DNA of 64,000 nucleotides from Sedimenticola sp. (GTDB taxonomy: Bacteria > Pseudomonadota > Gammaproteobacteria > Chromatiales > Chromatiaceae), in assembly GCA_026985055.1 (NCBI GenBank), contig JALSQZ010000058.1, positions 18,087-82,086 on the forward strand, read 5' to 3'. The position numbers and the translations under genes are program-made. Of the stretch, positions 26,580-34,730 are shown in pieces. The notes below the pieces were generated by a model. That model did not search any database. It saw only the letters and a list, made by a program, of their open reading frames with translations, and was not told the origin of the DNA. How positions within the stretch are numbered: the stretch's first letter is position 1; every line of letters begins with the position of its first letter.

Positions 26580-26608
26580 TTGTCATGCTTTTCGGGTAAA
26601 CGCATAAT
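26580..26608 (+). promoter_or_regulatory. Predicted sigma-70 promoter of the TonB-system operon
   Basis: TTGTCA (26580-26585), 17-base spacer, CATAAT (26603-26608). Each hexamer differs from consensus by one base. It lies directly after the receptor terminator and about 70 bases before the DUF3450 start, so the six-gene operon can be expressed independently of the receptor. Confidence 0.7.
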
Positions 26609-26677
26609 CGCCTTTTCATCCGATGCATGAAGCCGTGTTGTCGAGCGGCAAATTACTTCAACACTCAAGGTGCTGTT

Positions 26678-27460
26678 ATGGTACGAAATGCGAAAACCCT
26701 GCTGCTGGCAAGCATGCTGGGCATGATTCTGGGCGCAGGCGCCCAGGCGGCAGGAAATCAACAAAAACTCAAATCCGCAGTCGGTGTGCAGGCATCCACT
26801 GAAAAGGCCGCCGCCGCCTCGCAGAAGAAGATTGACAGCATCGCCGACAAGACCGAGCAGATGCTCACCGAATACAAACTCACCATGCGTCAGTATGATG
26901 CGCTCAAGGGGTATAACGACCAGGTGGCCCGTATCGTTCAATCCCAGAATGAAGAATTGGCGACCATTGACCAGCAATTGCTGGAAATCGATACCACCAA
27001 CCAGGGTGTGATTCCTCTGATGGCACGCATGGTGGATACCCTGGAAAAATTCGTGGCGCTGGATGTGCCCTTTCTTCCCGAAGAGCGCAGCAAGCGCATC
27101 GCGGAGCTCAAGCAGCTTCTGGATAGAGCGGACGTTACCGTTTCTGAAAAGTATCGTCGCATCATGGAAGCCTACCAGGTGGAAATGGAATATGGGCGCA
27201 CCATCGAAGCCTATACCGCTGAGCTCAACAGCAATGGCAAGAAGCGTTCCGTGGATTTTCTGCGCATCGGGCGCATGACCCTCATGTATCAGACGCTGGA
27301 CAAGAAGGAAACCGCAGTGTGGGACAACAAAAAGCGCAAGTGGCAGGTGCTGGGTGAGGAATACCGCAAGCCCACCATGCTCGGCCTGCGTATTGCCCGC
27401 AAGCAGGCGCCGCCGGATCTGATCAAACTGCCTGTGAGTGCGCCGGAGAAAGTCCAATGA
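26678..27460 (+). CDS. DUF3450 family periplasmic protein of a TonB system
   Basis: A 260-residue secreted protein. The signal peptide (AKTLLLASMLGMILGAGAQAAG) is followed by a long helical, coiled-coil-rich region (KAAAASQKKIDSIADKTEQM, about 35-180) with many Gln and Glu, then a C-terminal domain with GRMTLMYQTLDKKETAVWD. This is the DUF3450 family, regularly the first gene of TonB2/TtpC-type energy-transduction operons in Vibrio and related bacteria. The molecular role is unproven; it may join the periplasmic face of the ExbB-like complex. The ATG at 26678 is used because the signal peptide starts there. It overlaps the next gene by four bases. Confidence 0.9.
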   Translation: MVRNAKTLLLASMLGMILGAGAQAAGNQQKLKSAVGVQASTEKAAAASQKKIDSIADKTEQMLTEYKLTMRQYDALKGYNDQVARIVQSQNEELATIDQQLLEIDTTNQGVIPLMARMVDTLEKFVALDVPFLPEERSKRIAELKQLLDRADVTVSEKYRRIMEAYQVEMEYGRTIEAYTAELNSNGKKRSVDFLRIGRMTLMYQTLDKKETAVWDNKKRKWQVLGEEYRKPTMLGLRIARKQAPPDLIKLPVSAPEKVQ

Positions 27461-28806
27461 AAAAAACGACCATACTTTTGTTGCTGTTTGGATCGCTGTT
27501 TTGTACCTCTGCATTTTCCGCGCAAAGCCTCGACTCTCTGTTAAAGCAGGTCAAGCAGGCCAAGGCGGAAGAAGCGCGGATGAACAAACAGCGTGAAGCC
27601 GAGTTTCTCAAGGACAAGGCCAGACAGGCGGAACTGCTGGCGGCGGCCCGGGCGAAGCTGGCGGCGGAAAAGGCTCGTGGCGAGAAGCTCAAACAACAGT
27701 TCGATGAAAACGAACAGAAACTGGCCGAAGCCGAAGAGACCCTGGAACGGCGTCAGGGCAATCTGGGCGAGCTGTTTGGCGTGGTACGTCAGGTTGCCGG
27801 TGATGTGGCAGGCATCCTCGATGCTTCCCTGGTGTCTTCCCAGTATCCCGGGCGCAGCAAGCGCCTGGTGAAAATGAGCAATGACAAGAAGCTGCCTTCC
27901 ATTCCCGAGCTGGAAGAGCTCTGGTATGAAATGCAGCATGAGATGACCGAATCCGGGAAAGTTGTAAAATACAAGGATTCGGTAGTGGCCGTGGACGGCA
28001 CCGAAAGCCAGCAGGAAGTGGTGCGGGTCGGCGTATTCAATTCCGTGTCCAATGGCAAGTTTCTGCGTTATCTGCCGGAAACCGATCAGCTCATCATTCT
28101 TCCCCGCCAGCCGGCCACGCGATTCACCGATTTGGCGCAAGCCTTGCAGAACGCCAGCAGCGGTATCGTTCCCATGGCGGTGGATCCGTCCCGAGGCTCC
28201 ATCCTCAATCTGCTGGTGCAGGCGCCGGATCTGAAAGAGCGCGTAGCCCAGGGCAAGGAAGTGGGCTATATCATCATCGGTCTGGCGATATTTGGCTTCC
28301 TCCTGGCGCTGTATCGTTTCATCGCTTTGGGGCTCACCAGCATGAAAGTACGGTCCCAGCTCAAGCATGCCGATCAGCCGAAGAAGAACAATCCTCTGGG
28401 GCGGGTGCTGCTTTCCTGGCATGACAACAAGGACGCGGATCTGGAAACCCTGGAGCGCAAGGTGGATGAGGCCGTGGTCAAGGAGGTGCCCAGATTGCAG
28501 CGTGGCCTTTCCATCCTGAAAATTCTCGCTGTCATCGCGCCTCTGCTGGGGCTGCTGGGTACGGTTACCGGTATGATCCAGACCTTCCAGTCCATCACCC
28601 TGTTCGGTACCGGTGATCCCAAGCTCATGGCCGGCGGTATTTCCCAGGCCTTGATTACCACGGTGCTGGGCCTGATGGCGGCGATTCCCCTGACTTTCCT
28701 GCATGCCCTGGTTTCGGCGCGCAGCAAGGCGCTGGTACAGGTGCTCGAAGAGCAGAGCGCGGGAATCATTGCCCGTCACGCGGAGAAGCTTTCCCGTAAG
28801 GCATGA
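27457..28806 (+). CDS. TtpC-like MotA/TolQ/ExbB proton-channel protein with periplasmic coiled coil
   Basis: A 449-residue membrane protein. An N-terminal signal (TTILLLLFGSLFCTSAFSA) leads to a periplasmic coiled coil rich in Lys, Glu and Ala (about 20-110), a linker domain (about 115-260), then a TM segment (VGYIIIGLAIFGFLLALYRFIAL) and an ExbB/TolQ domain with LSILKILAVIAPLLGLLGTVTGMIQTF and LMAGGISQALITTVLGLMAAIPLTFLHALV. This is the architecture of Vibrio TtpC, needed with ExbB2-ExbD2-TonB2. It overlaps both neighbours by four bases. Confidence 0.92.
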   Translation: MKKTTILLLLFGSLFCTSAFSAQSLDSLLKQVKQAKAEEARMNKQREAEFLKDKARQAELLAAARAKLAAEKARGEKLKQQFDENEQKLAEAEETLERRQGNLGELFGVVRQVAGDVAGILDASLVSSQYPGRSKRLVKMSNDKKLPSIPELEELWYEMQHEMTESGKVVKYKDSVVAVDGTESQQEVVRVGVFNSVSNGKFLRYLPETDQLIILPRQPATRFTDLAQALQNASSGIVPMAVDPSRGSILNLLVQAPDLKERVAQGKEVGYIIIGLAIFGFLLALYRFIALGLTSMKVRSQLKHADQPKKNNPLGRVLLSWHDNKDADLETLERKVDEAVVKEVPRLQRGLSILKILAVIAPLLGLLGTVTGMIQTFQSITLFGTGDPKLMAGGISQALITTVLGLMAAIPLTFLHALVSARSKALVQVLEEQSAGIIARHAEKLSRKA

Positions 28807-29360
28807 ATATCAAGTACGCACTCATAGGGGTACTGGAGAACATCCGTGATTTCATGGAGGCGGGTGGTCCGGTACTGTGGATTATTCTGGTAACCGCCTT
28901 CATGATGTGGATACTCATCATCGAGCGCTACTGGTTTATCCGCCTGACCTATCCGGGACTGGTCAAACAGGCCGTAGCCCAGTGGGATGAGCGCAAGGAT
29001 CATCACAGCTGGTACGCGCACCGTATCCGTGATGAACTCATCTCGCGCATTTCGGCGCAGTTGCACCGTGGCCTGGTCATGTTGAATACCCTGGTGGCGC
29101 TCTGTCCCCTGATGGGGCTGCTGGGCACGGTGTTTGGCATGGTGCAGGTTTTCGATATCATGGCGATTACCGGCAGCGGCAATGCCCGCCTCATGGCCTC
29201 CGGTATTTCCATGGCGACCATTCCCACCATGGCGGGCATGGTGGTGGCGCTCTCCGGGCTGTATTTCAGCGCCCGCCTCAAATTTCATGCGGATTATCTG
29301 ACCCAGATCGCGGCGGACAATCTGCATATTTCAGACACCAAAGTGGTGGAGAAAAAATGA
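28803..29360 (+). CDS. exbB: ExbB-type proton channel subunit
   Basis: A 185-residue inner-membrane protein of the ExbB/TolQ family. TM1 is GGPVLWIILVTAFMMWILII, and TM2 and TM3 are in the conserved LNTLVALCPLMGLLGTVFGMVQVF and ASGISMATIPTMAGMVVALSGLYF. The T-x-x-G-x-x-x-A pattern that lines the proton path is present. It is short compared with E. coli ExbB (244), as usual for ExbB2 proteins. It is the second MotA/TolQ/ExbB protein of this operon and overlaps exbD by four bases. Confidence 0.93.
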   Translation: MNIKYALIGVLENIRDFMEAGGPVLWIILVTAFMMWILIIERYWFIRLTYPGLVKQAVAQWDERKDHHSWYAHRIRDELISRISAQLHRGLVMLNTLVALCPLMGLLGTVFGMVQVFDIMAITGSGNARLMASGISMATIPTMAGMVVALSGLYFSARLKFHADYLTQIAADNLHISDTKVVEKK

Positions 29361-29758
29361 GACGCAGATACTGTCAAGAAGACGACGAAGCAACCATTGA
29401 TCTTACGCCCCTGATGGACATCGTGTTCATCATGCTGATCTTCTTCATCGTCACCACTTCCTTTATCAAGGAATCCGGTGTGGATGTGAACCGTCCCAGC
29501 GCCAATACCGCAGAACGCAAGGAACATGGCAATATCCTCATTGCGATAACCGCCAATGACGAGATATGGATGGACAAGCGTCCGGTGGATATTCGCGCGG
29601 TACGCGCAAATGTGGAACGGCTCAAGGCGGAAAGTCCGGAAGCCTCGGTGGTCATCCAGGCGGACAAGGACTCCAAGAACGGTTTGCTGGTGCAGGTCAT
29701 GGATCAGGTACATCTGGCCGGCATACTCAATATCTCCATTGCGGCGGTGAAAGACTGA
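29357..29758 (+). CDS. exbD: ExbD-type energy transducer subunit
   Basis: A 133-residue bitopic protein. The cytoplasmic start RRRYCQEDDEATIDLTPLMD contains the essential membrane Asp (about residue 20) of the ExbD/TolR family (DLTPLMDIVFIMLIFFIVTTSF). The periplasmic domain (about 45-133) includes ESPEASVVIQADKDSKNGLLVQVMD. Together with ExbB it converts the proton gradient into TonB movement. One base separates it from tonB. Confidence 0.94.
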   Translation: MRRRYCQEDDEATIDLTPLMDIVFIMLIFFIVTTSFIKESGVDVNRPSANTAERKEHGNILIAITANDEIWMDKRPVDIRAVRANVERLKAESPEASVVIQADKDSKNGLLVQVMDQVHLAGILNISIAAVKD

Positions 29759-29759
29759 C

Positions 29760-30398
29760 ATGTTGCTGCGCCTGCCCATTGCCATCGTTCTGGCGGCGCT
29801 GGTTTCCCTGGCGTTGTTCTTTGCCATGCATTTCATGATCAGCCAGGGCAAGGGCGATCTGAACAAGACCCGGGATTATTCCGTTGTGGATTTCGTGCGT
29901 CTCAAGCGAGAGTCCGAGACCCGGGTGAAAAAGCGTGTTATTCCCAAGAAACCGCCGCTGCCCAAAGAGCCGCCGCCTCCTCCGGAACTGCAAGTAGCCC
30001 AGGATGATGCCGTGGCCATGCCCAACCTGCAGATGGACATGCCGCGTCTGTCAACCTCAGGGGTATCCGGCGGGCCCTTCATCGGTGGAGTGGGACGTGG
30101 CGCCAGCACCGGCCAGGGAGATGGCGAGCTGATCCCCCTGGTGAAGATCGCGCCCCGCTATCCGCGCAAGGCCGCCCTGGCTGGCAAGGAGGGCTGGGTC
30201 AAGGTGGAATTCACCGTAACCGAGCTGGGCACGGTCAGAGACGTGAGGGTGCTGGAATCCAAGCCCCGGCGATTGTTTGACCGGGCAGCGAAGAAAGCCA
30301 TCCTGAAATGGAAGTTCAAGCCCCGCGTGGTAGACGGCAAACCGGTCCCCCGCCGGGCGGTGCAGACTATCGAATTCAAGCTGGCGGAGGACGGCTGA
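29760..30398 (+). CDS. tonB: TonB protein
   Basis: A 212-residue energy transducer. A single N-terminal anchor (RLPIAIVLAALVSLALFFAMHF) is followed by a short proline-rich span (KKPPLPKEPPPPPEL, about 62-80), a Gly-rich linker (SGGPFIGGVGRGAS) and the C-terminal TonB domain (LVKIAPRYPRKAALAGKEGWVKVEFTVTE...AIEFKLA-like end, about 125-212) with the YP motif that pairs with receptor TonB boxes. The compact Pro region fits TonB2-class proteins, which may need the TtpC and DUF3450 partners to reach the outer membrane. Its stop overlaps the next start. Confidence 0.95.
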   Translation: MLLRLPIAIVLAALVSLALFFAMHFMISQGKGDLNKTRDYSVVDFVRLKRESETRVKKRVIPKKPPLPKEPPPPPELQVAQDDAVAMPNLQMDMPRLSTSGVSGGPFIGGVGRGASTGQGDGELIPLVKIAPRYPRKAALAGKEGWVKVEFTVTELGTVRDVRVLESKPRRLFDRAAKKAILKWKFKPRVVDGKPVPRRAVQTIEFKLAEDG

Positions 30399-31585
30399 TG
30401 AAGGCGTTCAAGGCGATATTCCTCGTGTTGTTGCTCCTTGGCAGCCAGGCCTGGAGCGCGACCCTGAGTGAGCGCACCTACAAGCGTCTCACGACCATTC
30501 AGGAGCTCATGGGCGAGAATAAATACAAGGAAGCCTTGAAGCGCCTGGACGCCCTTGTTTCCCGGGTGCGCAAGGGTGGCTACGAGTATGCCACGGTCAT
30601 GCAGACCTATGGTTTCGCCTATGCCGCCCAGGATCAGTACAAGAAGGCCATCAAGGCATTCAATGAAGCACTCAAGACCGAAGCCCTGCCGGATCAGGTG
30701 CAGCAGAGCATGCGCTACAATCTGGCCCAATTGCATGCGGCCACCAGTGACTGGAAAGCGGCGGCCAGGGCCTACGAAACCTGGCTGGCCAATGCGGAAA
30801 AACCTTCAGCGGACAGCTATGCCTTTGGCGCCACCATCTATGCCCAGCTGAAAAACTACGACAAGGCCATCCCCAAGATCCGCAAGGCCATCAGTCTGGC
30901 CTCCAAACCCCGGGAAAACTGGTATCAACTGCTGCTGTCCATGCTCTATCAGAAGAAAAAGTATACGCAAGCAGCCAGCGTACTGGAGACCATGGTCGCC
31001 TACTGGCCGGACAAGAAGCAATACTGGAACCAGTTGTCTGGCGTGTACTTCACCCTGAGGAAGAACCGCCGCGCCCTGGCGGTACTGGAACTGGCGCACA
31101 AGCAGGGCTTCCTGGAAAAAGAACGCGAGCTCATGAATCTGGTGAACATGTATCTGCTCCAGGGCATACCCTACAAGGCAGCGAAAATCCTGGAAGCGGA
31201 AATGAAAGCCGGACGCATTCCACGCACCGGGAAGAATCTGCAGAAACTGGGTGAGGCCTGGATGCGCGCCAAGGAAACGGACGCAGCCCTGCGCGAATTG
31301 CAGGCCGCTGCCGACGCCCAGGAGAAAGGTATTCTCTTCCTGCGCCTGGCGCAGCTGTACACGGACAAGGAAAACTGGAACAAAGTCGTCAATCTGACAA
31401 ACAAGGCCCTGACCGCCGGAGGCTTGAAAAATCCGGGCGATGCCTACCTGTTGAAAGGCATGGCGCAATATGAGTTGGGCAAAAAACAAGGCGCCATGGC
31501 AAGCTTCAGCAAGGCGCTCAAATACAAGAAATCCAAGCGCCAGGCGGGGCAGTGGCTCAACCACATCAGAACCGAGGGCTCCTGA
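30398..31585 (+). CDS. TPR-repeat periplasmic protein of the TonB operon
   Basis: A 395-residue protein with a signal peptide (AFKAIFLVLLLLGSQAWSA) followed by helical repeats: TYGFAYAAQDQYKKAIKAFNEALK, ARAYETWLANAEKPSADSYAFGA, YDKAIPKIRKAISLA and GDAYLLKGMAQYELGKKQGAMASFSKALKYK are tetratricopeptide units. It has no catalytic motif. A TPR protein at the end of the DUF3450-TtpC-ExbB-ExbD-TonB set is typical and probably scaffolds the periplasmic side. The start at 30398 overlaps the tonB stop (TGATG); an earlier in-frame ATG at 30308 is inside tonB and lacks support. Confidence 0.9.
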   Translation: MKAFKAIFLVLLLLGSQAWSATLSERTYKRLTTIQELMGENKYKEALKRLDALVSRVRKGGYEYATVMQTYGFAYAAQDQYKKAIKAFNEALKTEALPDQVQQSMRYNLAQLHAATSDWKAAARAYETWLANAEKPSADSYAFGATIYAQLKNYDKAIPKIRKAISLASKPRENWYQLLLSMLYQKKKYTQAASVLETMVAYWPDKKQYWNQLSGVYFTLRKNRRALAVLELAHKQGFLEKERELMNLVNMYLLQGIPYKAAKILEAEMKAGRIPRTGKNLQKLGEAWMRAKETDAALRELQAAADAQEKGILFLRLAQLYTDKENWNKVVNLTNKALTAGGLKNPGDAYLLKGMAQYELGKKQGAMASFSKALKYKKSKRQAGQWLNHIRTEGS

Positions 31586-31685
31586 CCGCCTGTCGGAAGG
31601 CTTCTTTTTGGAACAGCAACGCCGGCAGTGGAAAAAAGTATACAGGGACTGGCCGGGATAGCCTCTGATCCAGTGAACTAATTTC

Positions 31686-33131
31686 ATGGTATTCAGCTCG
31701 CCAATCTTTCTCTTCGGCTTTCTGCCTCTGGTACTGCTGTTCTACTATGTGTCTCCCCGCCAATTGCGCAATGCGGTGTTACTCGCAGCCAGTATCCTGT
31801 TTTATGCCTGGGGGGAAGGGTTCTATGTAGGCGTGATGCTGGTTTCCATCCTGCTGAACTATCTGTGCGGCCTGTTGATGGGCGGGGCGATGGAAGCCGG
31901 ACAACATGTCCGTGTCAGGATGTGGCTCGCCCTTGGGATAGCCGCCAATGTGCTGCTGCTGATTTCCTTCAAATACGCCAATTTCATCGCCGACAATCTG
32001 AGTGTGTTGACGGGCGCCCTTGGCCTCGGGCGGCTGGAGCTGGCGCCGGTGCATCTTCCCCTGGGCATCTCCTTTTTCACCTTCCAGGCCATTTCCTATA
32101 TTGTCGATGTGTACCGCAAGGAAGTGCCGGTGCAACGCAACCTGTGGAACCTGGCTTTGTATATATCCCTGTTTCCCCAGCTCATTGCCGGTCCTATCGT
32201 ACGCTATCATGATGTGGCTGCGCAGATTCTGGGGCGCAGCCATTCCCTGGAACTGTTCGCATCCGGTGTTCAGCGATTTGTGTATGGACTGGCGAAGAAA
32301 GTATTGCTGGCCAATCCTCTGGGTGAAGTGGCGGACAATGTGTTCGCCCTGCAAGGTGATGAGTTGAGCATGGGCCTGGCCTGGATCGGGATACTGGCGT
32401 ATGCCCTGCAGATCTATTTCGATTTTTCGGGATATTCAGACATGGCCATCGGCCTGGGGCGCATGTTCGGTTTTCGTTTTCTGGAAAATTTCAATTATCC
32501 CTATATCGCCCGTTCCCTGCGCGAATTCTGGCGGCGCTGGCATATCTCCCTTTCCAGCTGGTTCAGGGATTATGTGTATATCCCTCTGGGAGGCAGCCGG
32601 GTGTCCACCCCCCGGGTATACGCCAATCTGTTCCTGGTGTTCGTGCTTACCGGATTCTGGCATGGCGCGAGCTGGAATTTTCTTGTCTGGGGCTTGAGTC
32701 ATGGAGTGTTTCTTGCGGCGGAACACGCCGGTTTTTCCCGGATTCTGGCGCGATTGTGGGCGCCTTTGCAGCATGCCTATCTGTTGCTGGTGGTACTCTT
32801 TACCTGGGTGTTTTTCCGTGCCGAAAGCCTCGGCCAGTCTCTGGATTATCTGCAAGCCATGGCGGGCCTTGGCGCAGTGCAGTCCAGCGCCCTGGATTAT
32901 CATCGGGTGTTGAGCAATGAAGCCCTGCTGGCCTTTGCCGTGGGGCTGCCGTTATGTCTTCCCCTGTACCGCGGGCTGAAGGAAAAAGTTGCCGGGCTTG
33001 TCCTGTCACAGCCTGGTGCGGCATGGTTGATACATGTTCCGCGGCTGACTCTCCTGGGTGGCATGTTCTTTCTCAGTCTGTTGAAAGTATCTGCCTCCAC
33101 CTACAATCCCTTCATATACTTCCGGTTCTAG
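31686..33131 (+). CDS. MBOAT-family membrane O-acyltransferase (AlgI/DltB type)
   Basis: A polytopic inner-membrane protein of 481 residues that moves acyl groups, usually acetyl, across the membrane onto extracytoplasmic glycans. Motifs: VFSSPIFLFGFLPLVLLFYY at the start, LPLGISFFTFQAISYIVDVYR, FPQLIAGPIVRYHD, YFDFSGYSDMAIGLGRMFGF, NFNYPYIARSLREFWRRWHISLSSWFRDYVYIPLGGSR and the catalytic His326 in TGFWHGASWNF. This is the AlgI pattern. The next gene, three bases later, encodes the usual AlgJ/AlgX-like partner, so the pair probably O-acetylates an exopolysaccharide. No polysaccharide synthase is in the window. Confidence 0.94.
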   Translation: MVFSSPIFLFGFLPLVLLFYYVSPRQLRNAVLLAASILFYAWGEGFYVGVMLVSILLNYLCGLLMGGAMEAGQHVRVRMWLALGIAANVLLLISFKYANFIADNLSVLTGALGLGRLELAPVHLPLGISFFTFQAISYIVDVYRKEVPVQRNLWNLALYISLFPQLIAGPIVRYHDVAAQILGRSHSLELFASGVQRFVYGLAKKVLLANPLGEVADNVFALQGDELSMGLAWIGILAYALQIYFDFSGYSDMAIGLGRMFGFRFLENFNYPYIARSLREFWRRWHISLSSWFRDYVYIPLGGSRVSTPRVYANLFLVFVLTGFWHGASWNFLVWGLSHGVFLAAEHAGFSRILARLWAPLQHAYLLLVVLFTWVFFRAESLGQSLDYLQAMAGLGAVQSSALDYHRVLSNEALLAFAVGLPLCLPLYRGLKEKVAGLVLSQPGAAWLIHVPRLTLLGGMFFLSLLKVSASTYNPFIYFRF

Positions 33132-33134
33132 CTC

Positions 33135-34712
33135 ATGAGTGGGAAGCGGAAAATGTACCGGTTACAGGCAGGGTTGCTGACCATCATGTTTCTCGCGGGG
33201 ATCGTTGCGCCACTGCTCAAGGGCTTGCTGGAGCCGGATGCCAGTATCTCCGCGCGGGAAAAACGCAGCCTTGCCGCCCTGCCTGAGCGTCCGGGAAGTC
33301 TTGCCGATGTACAGCGTTATCCCCGCCGTTTCGATGATTATTATGCCGATCATTTCGGCTTCCGGGAAACCCTGGTGAGCTGGTACAAGCAGTTGAAATA
33401 TGCGTTGGGCGATGCGCCTTCAGCGGATGTGATTCTGGGCAGGAATGGCTGGGTGTTTCTCGGCGGCATCGCCAAGGGCTATACCAAGTATGCGGATCCC
33501 GTAGGGGATGCCCGGCATGTGAATCGCTATACGCCGGAAACCCTGGCGGCCATGGCCAATTATCTGGTCGCGGTAAAAAACTGGCTGGCAGTGCGCGGTG
33601 TCCGTTATCTGTTTGTGGTAGCGCCGAACAAACACAGCATCTATCCGGAAAATCTGCCCCCCTGGCTGGTGCCGGAGTACCCGGATTCCGCGCTGGATCA
33701 ACTGCTTGCTTATGTTCGGGAGCATACGGATGTTCCCGTGCTGGATCTGCGTCCAGTGCTTCTCCGGGCCAAGGAGCATGGGGAGGTCTATTATTATCAT
33801 GACAGTCACTGGAACTGGCTGGGAGCGAATCACGCCCAGCAGGCGATTCGCGAGGAGATAGAAAAATTGATTCCCGGTAGCCTGAATGCAACCCTGTTCC
33901 CCATGAAAAAGGGACAGGAAAGGGAAGGGGATTTGCATGCCTTTTTGGGTATGCTGCCGCGGATGCGGCCAGCCCTGGTGCCGGATTTCAAGGGTGATTG
34001 CCAGCCACGCCTGGAGCCGCCCGGCGCTGCGCCCAGGGATGTGCACAGCCAGTATTGTGACCGGGGGCGGTTACAGGTGCTGGTATATCGTGATTCCTTT
34101 TTTTCTCATCTCGAACCCTATCTGTCGCGGGTGTTTGCGCGTCTGACCTCCATATGGACCAAGGTGGACAAAACCAGCCTGCAAGCCCAACTGGACAAGA
34201 ACAAGCCCGATCTGGTTATCGAGGAGTGGGTGGAGCGTAATCTTCCCATGGCGCCGGATGCCAGTCCTTTCCTGGAAACCCGCCTCGACCTGTCCAACGC
34301 GCAGTCCATTTATACCATGGCGCGTGGTGACTTGCGTTTCAATGCGCGCATCCGTGTATTGTCGTTTACGGCGACAAAGCTGGTACTGGAGAGTATTGGA
34401 AATGATCCTTATATGCAGCTGCCGCGTCTGTCCCTTGCGCCTGACGGTGCTTATGTGATGCATATCCGCCTGCGGGTGGAGAAAAAATCCGGCCTGGAAG
34501 TCTATTATTCCGCCGGGGACAGCCCGGAGTTTTCCGCCGCCCGCGTGCTGAAACGGCCACTGACGCCGGGAGAAAACGATATCTGGCTGCGCCTACCGGC
34601 GCAGGGGCTGGGCAGTTATCTGCGTCTTGACCCGATTTGGGCCGAGGGACGGGTGGAGTTGGATGCGTTGGAGGTTCTACGCCTGGCTCCCCGGAAAAAG
34701 GCCGGTGGATAA
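33135..34712 (+). CDS. AlgJ/AlgX-like SGNH-type acetyltransferase partner
   Basis: A 525-residue membrane-anchored periplasmic protein. TM near the N terminus (RLQAGLLTIMFLAGIVAPLL), then an ALGX/AlgJ-like SGNH domain: EKRSLAALPERPG, FDDYYADHFGFRETLVSWY, VILGRNGWVFLGG, LFVVAPNKHSIYPENLP and the catalytic-type HDSHWN (Asp223-His225), with VYRDSFFSHLEPYLS carrying the Ser. The extra C-terminal beta domain (about 390-525) is absent from plain AlgJ and could bind glycan. It receives acetyl groups from the MBOAT neighbour and transfers them in the periplasm. Substrate polymer unknown. Confidence 0.87.
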   Translation: MSGKRKMYRLQAGLLTIMFLAGIVAPLLKGLLEPDASISAREKRSLAALPERPGSLADVQRYPRRFDDYYADHFGFRETLVSWYKQLKYALGDAPSADVILGRNGWVFLGGIAKGYTKYADPVGDARHVNRYTPETLAAMANYLVAVKNWLAVRGVRYLFVVAPNKHSIYPENLPPWLVPEYPDSALDQLLAYVREHTDVPVLDLRPVLLRAKEHGEVYYYHDSHWNWLGANHAQQAIREEIEKLIPGSLNATLFPMKKGQEREGDLHAFLGMLPRMRPALVPDFKGDCQPRLEPPGAAPRDVHSQYCDRGRLQVLVYRDSFFSHLEPYLSRVFARLTSIWTKVDKTSLQAQLDKNKPDLVIEEWVERNLPMAPDASPFLETRLDLSNAQSIYTMARGDLRFNARIRVLSFTATKLVLESIGNDPYMQLPRLSLAPDGAYVMHIRLRVEKKSGLEVYYSAGDSPEFSAARVLKRPLTPGENDIWLRLPAQGLGSYLRLDPIWAEGRVELDALEVLRLAPRKKAGG

Positions 34713-34730
34713 AGGCGCCGCCTGTCGCGT

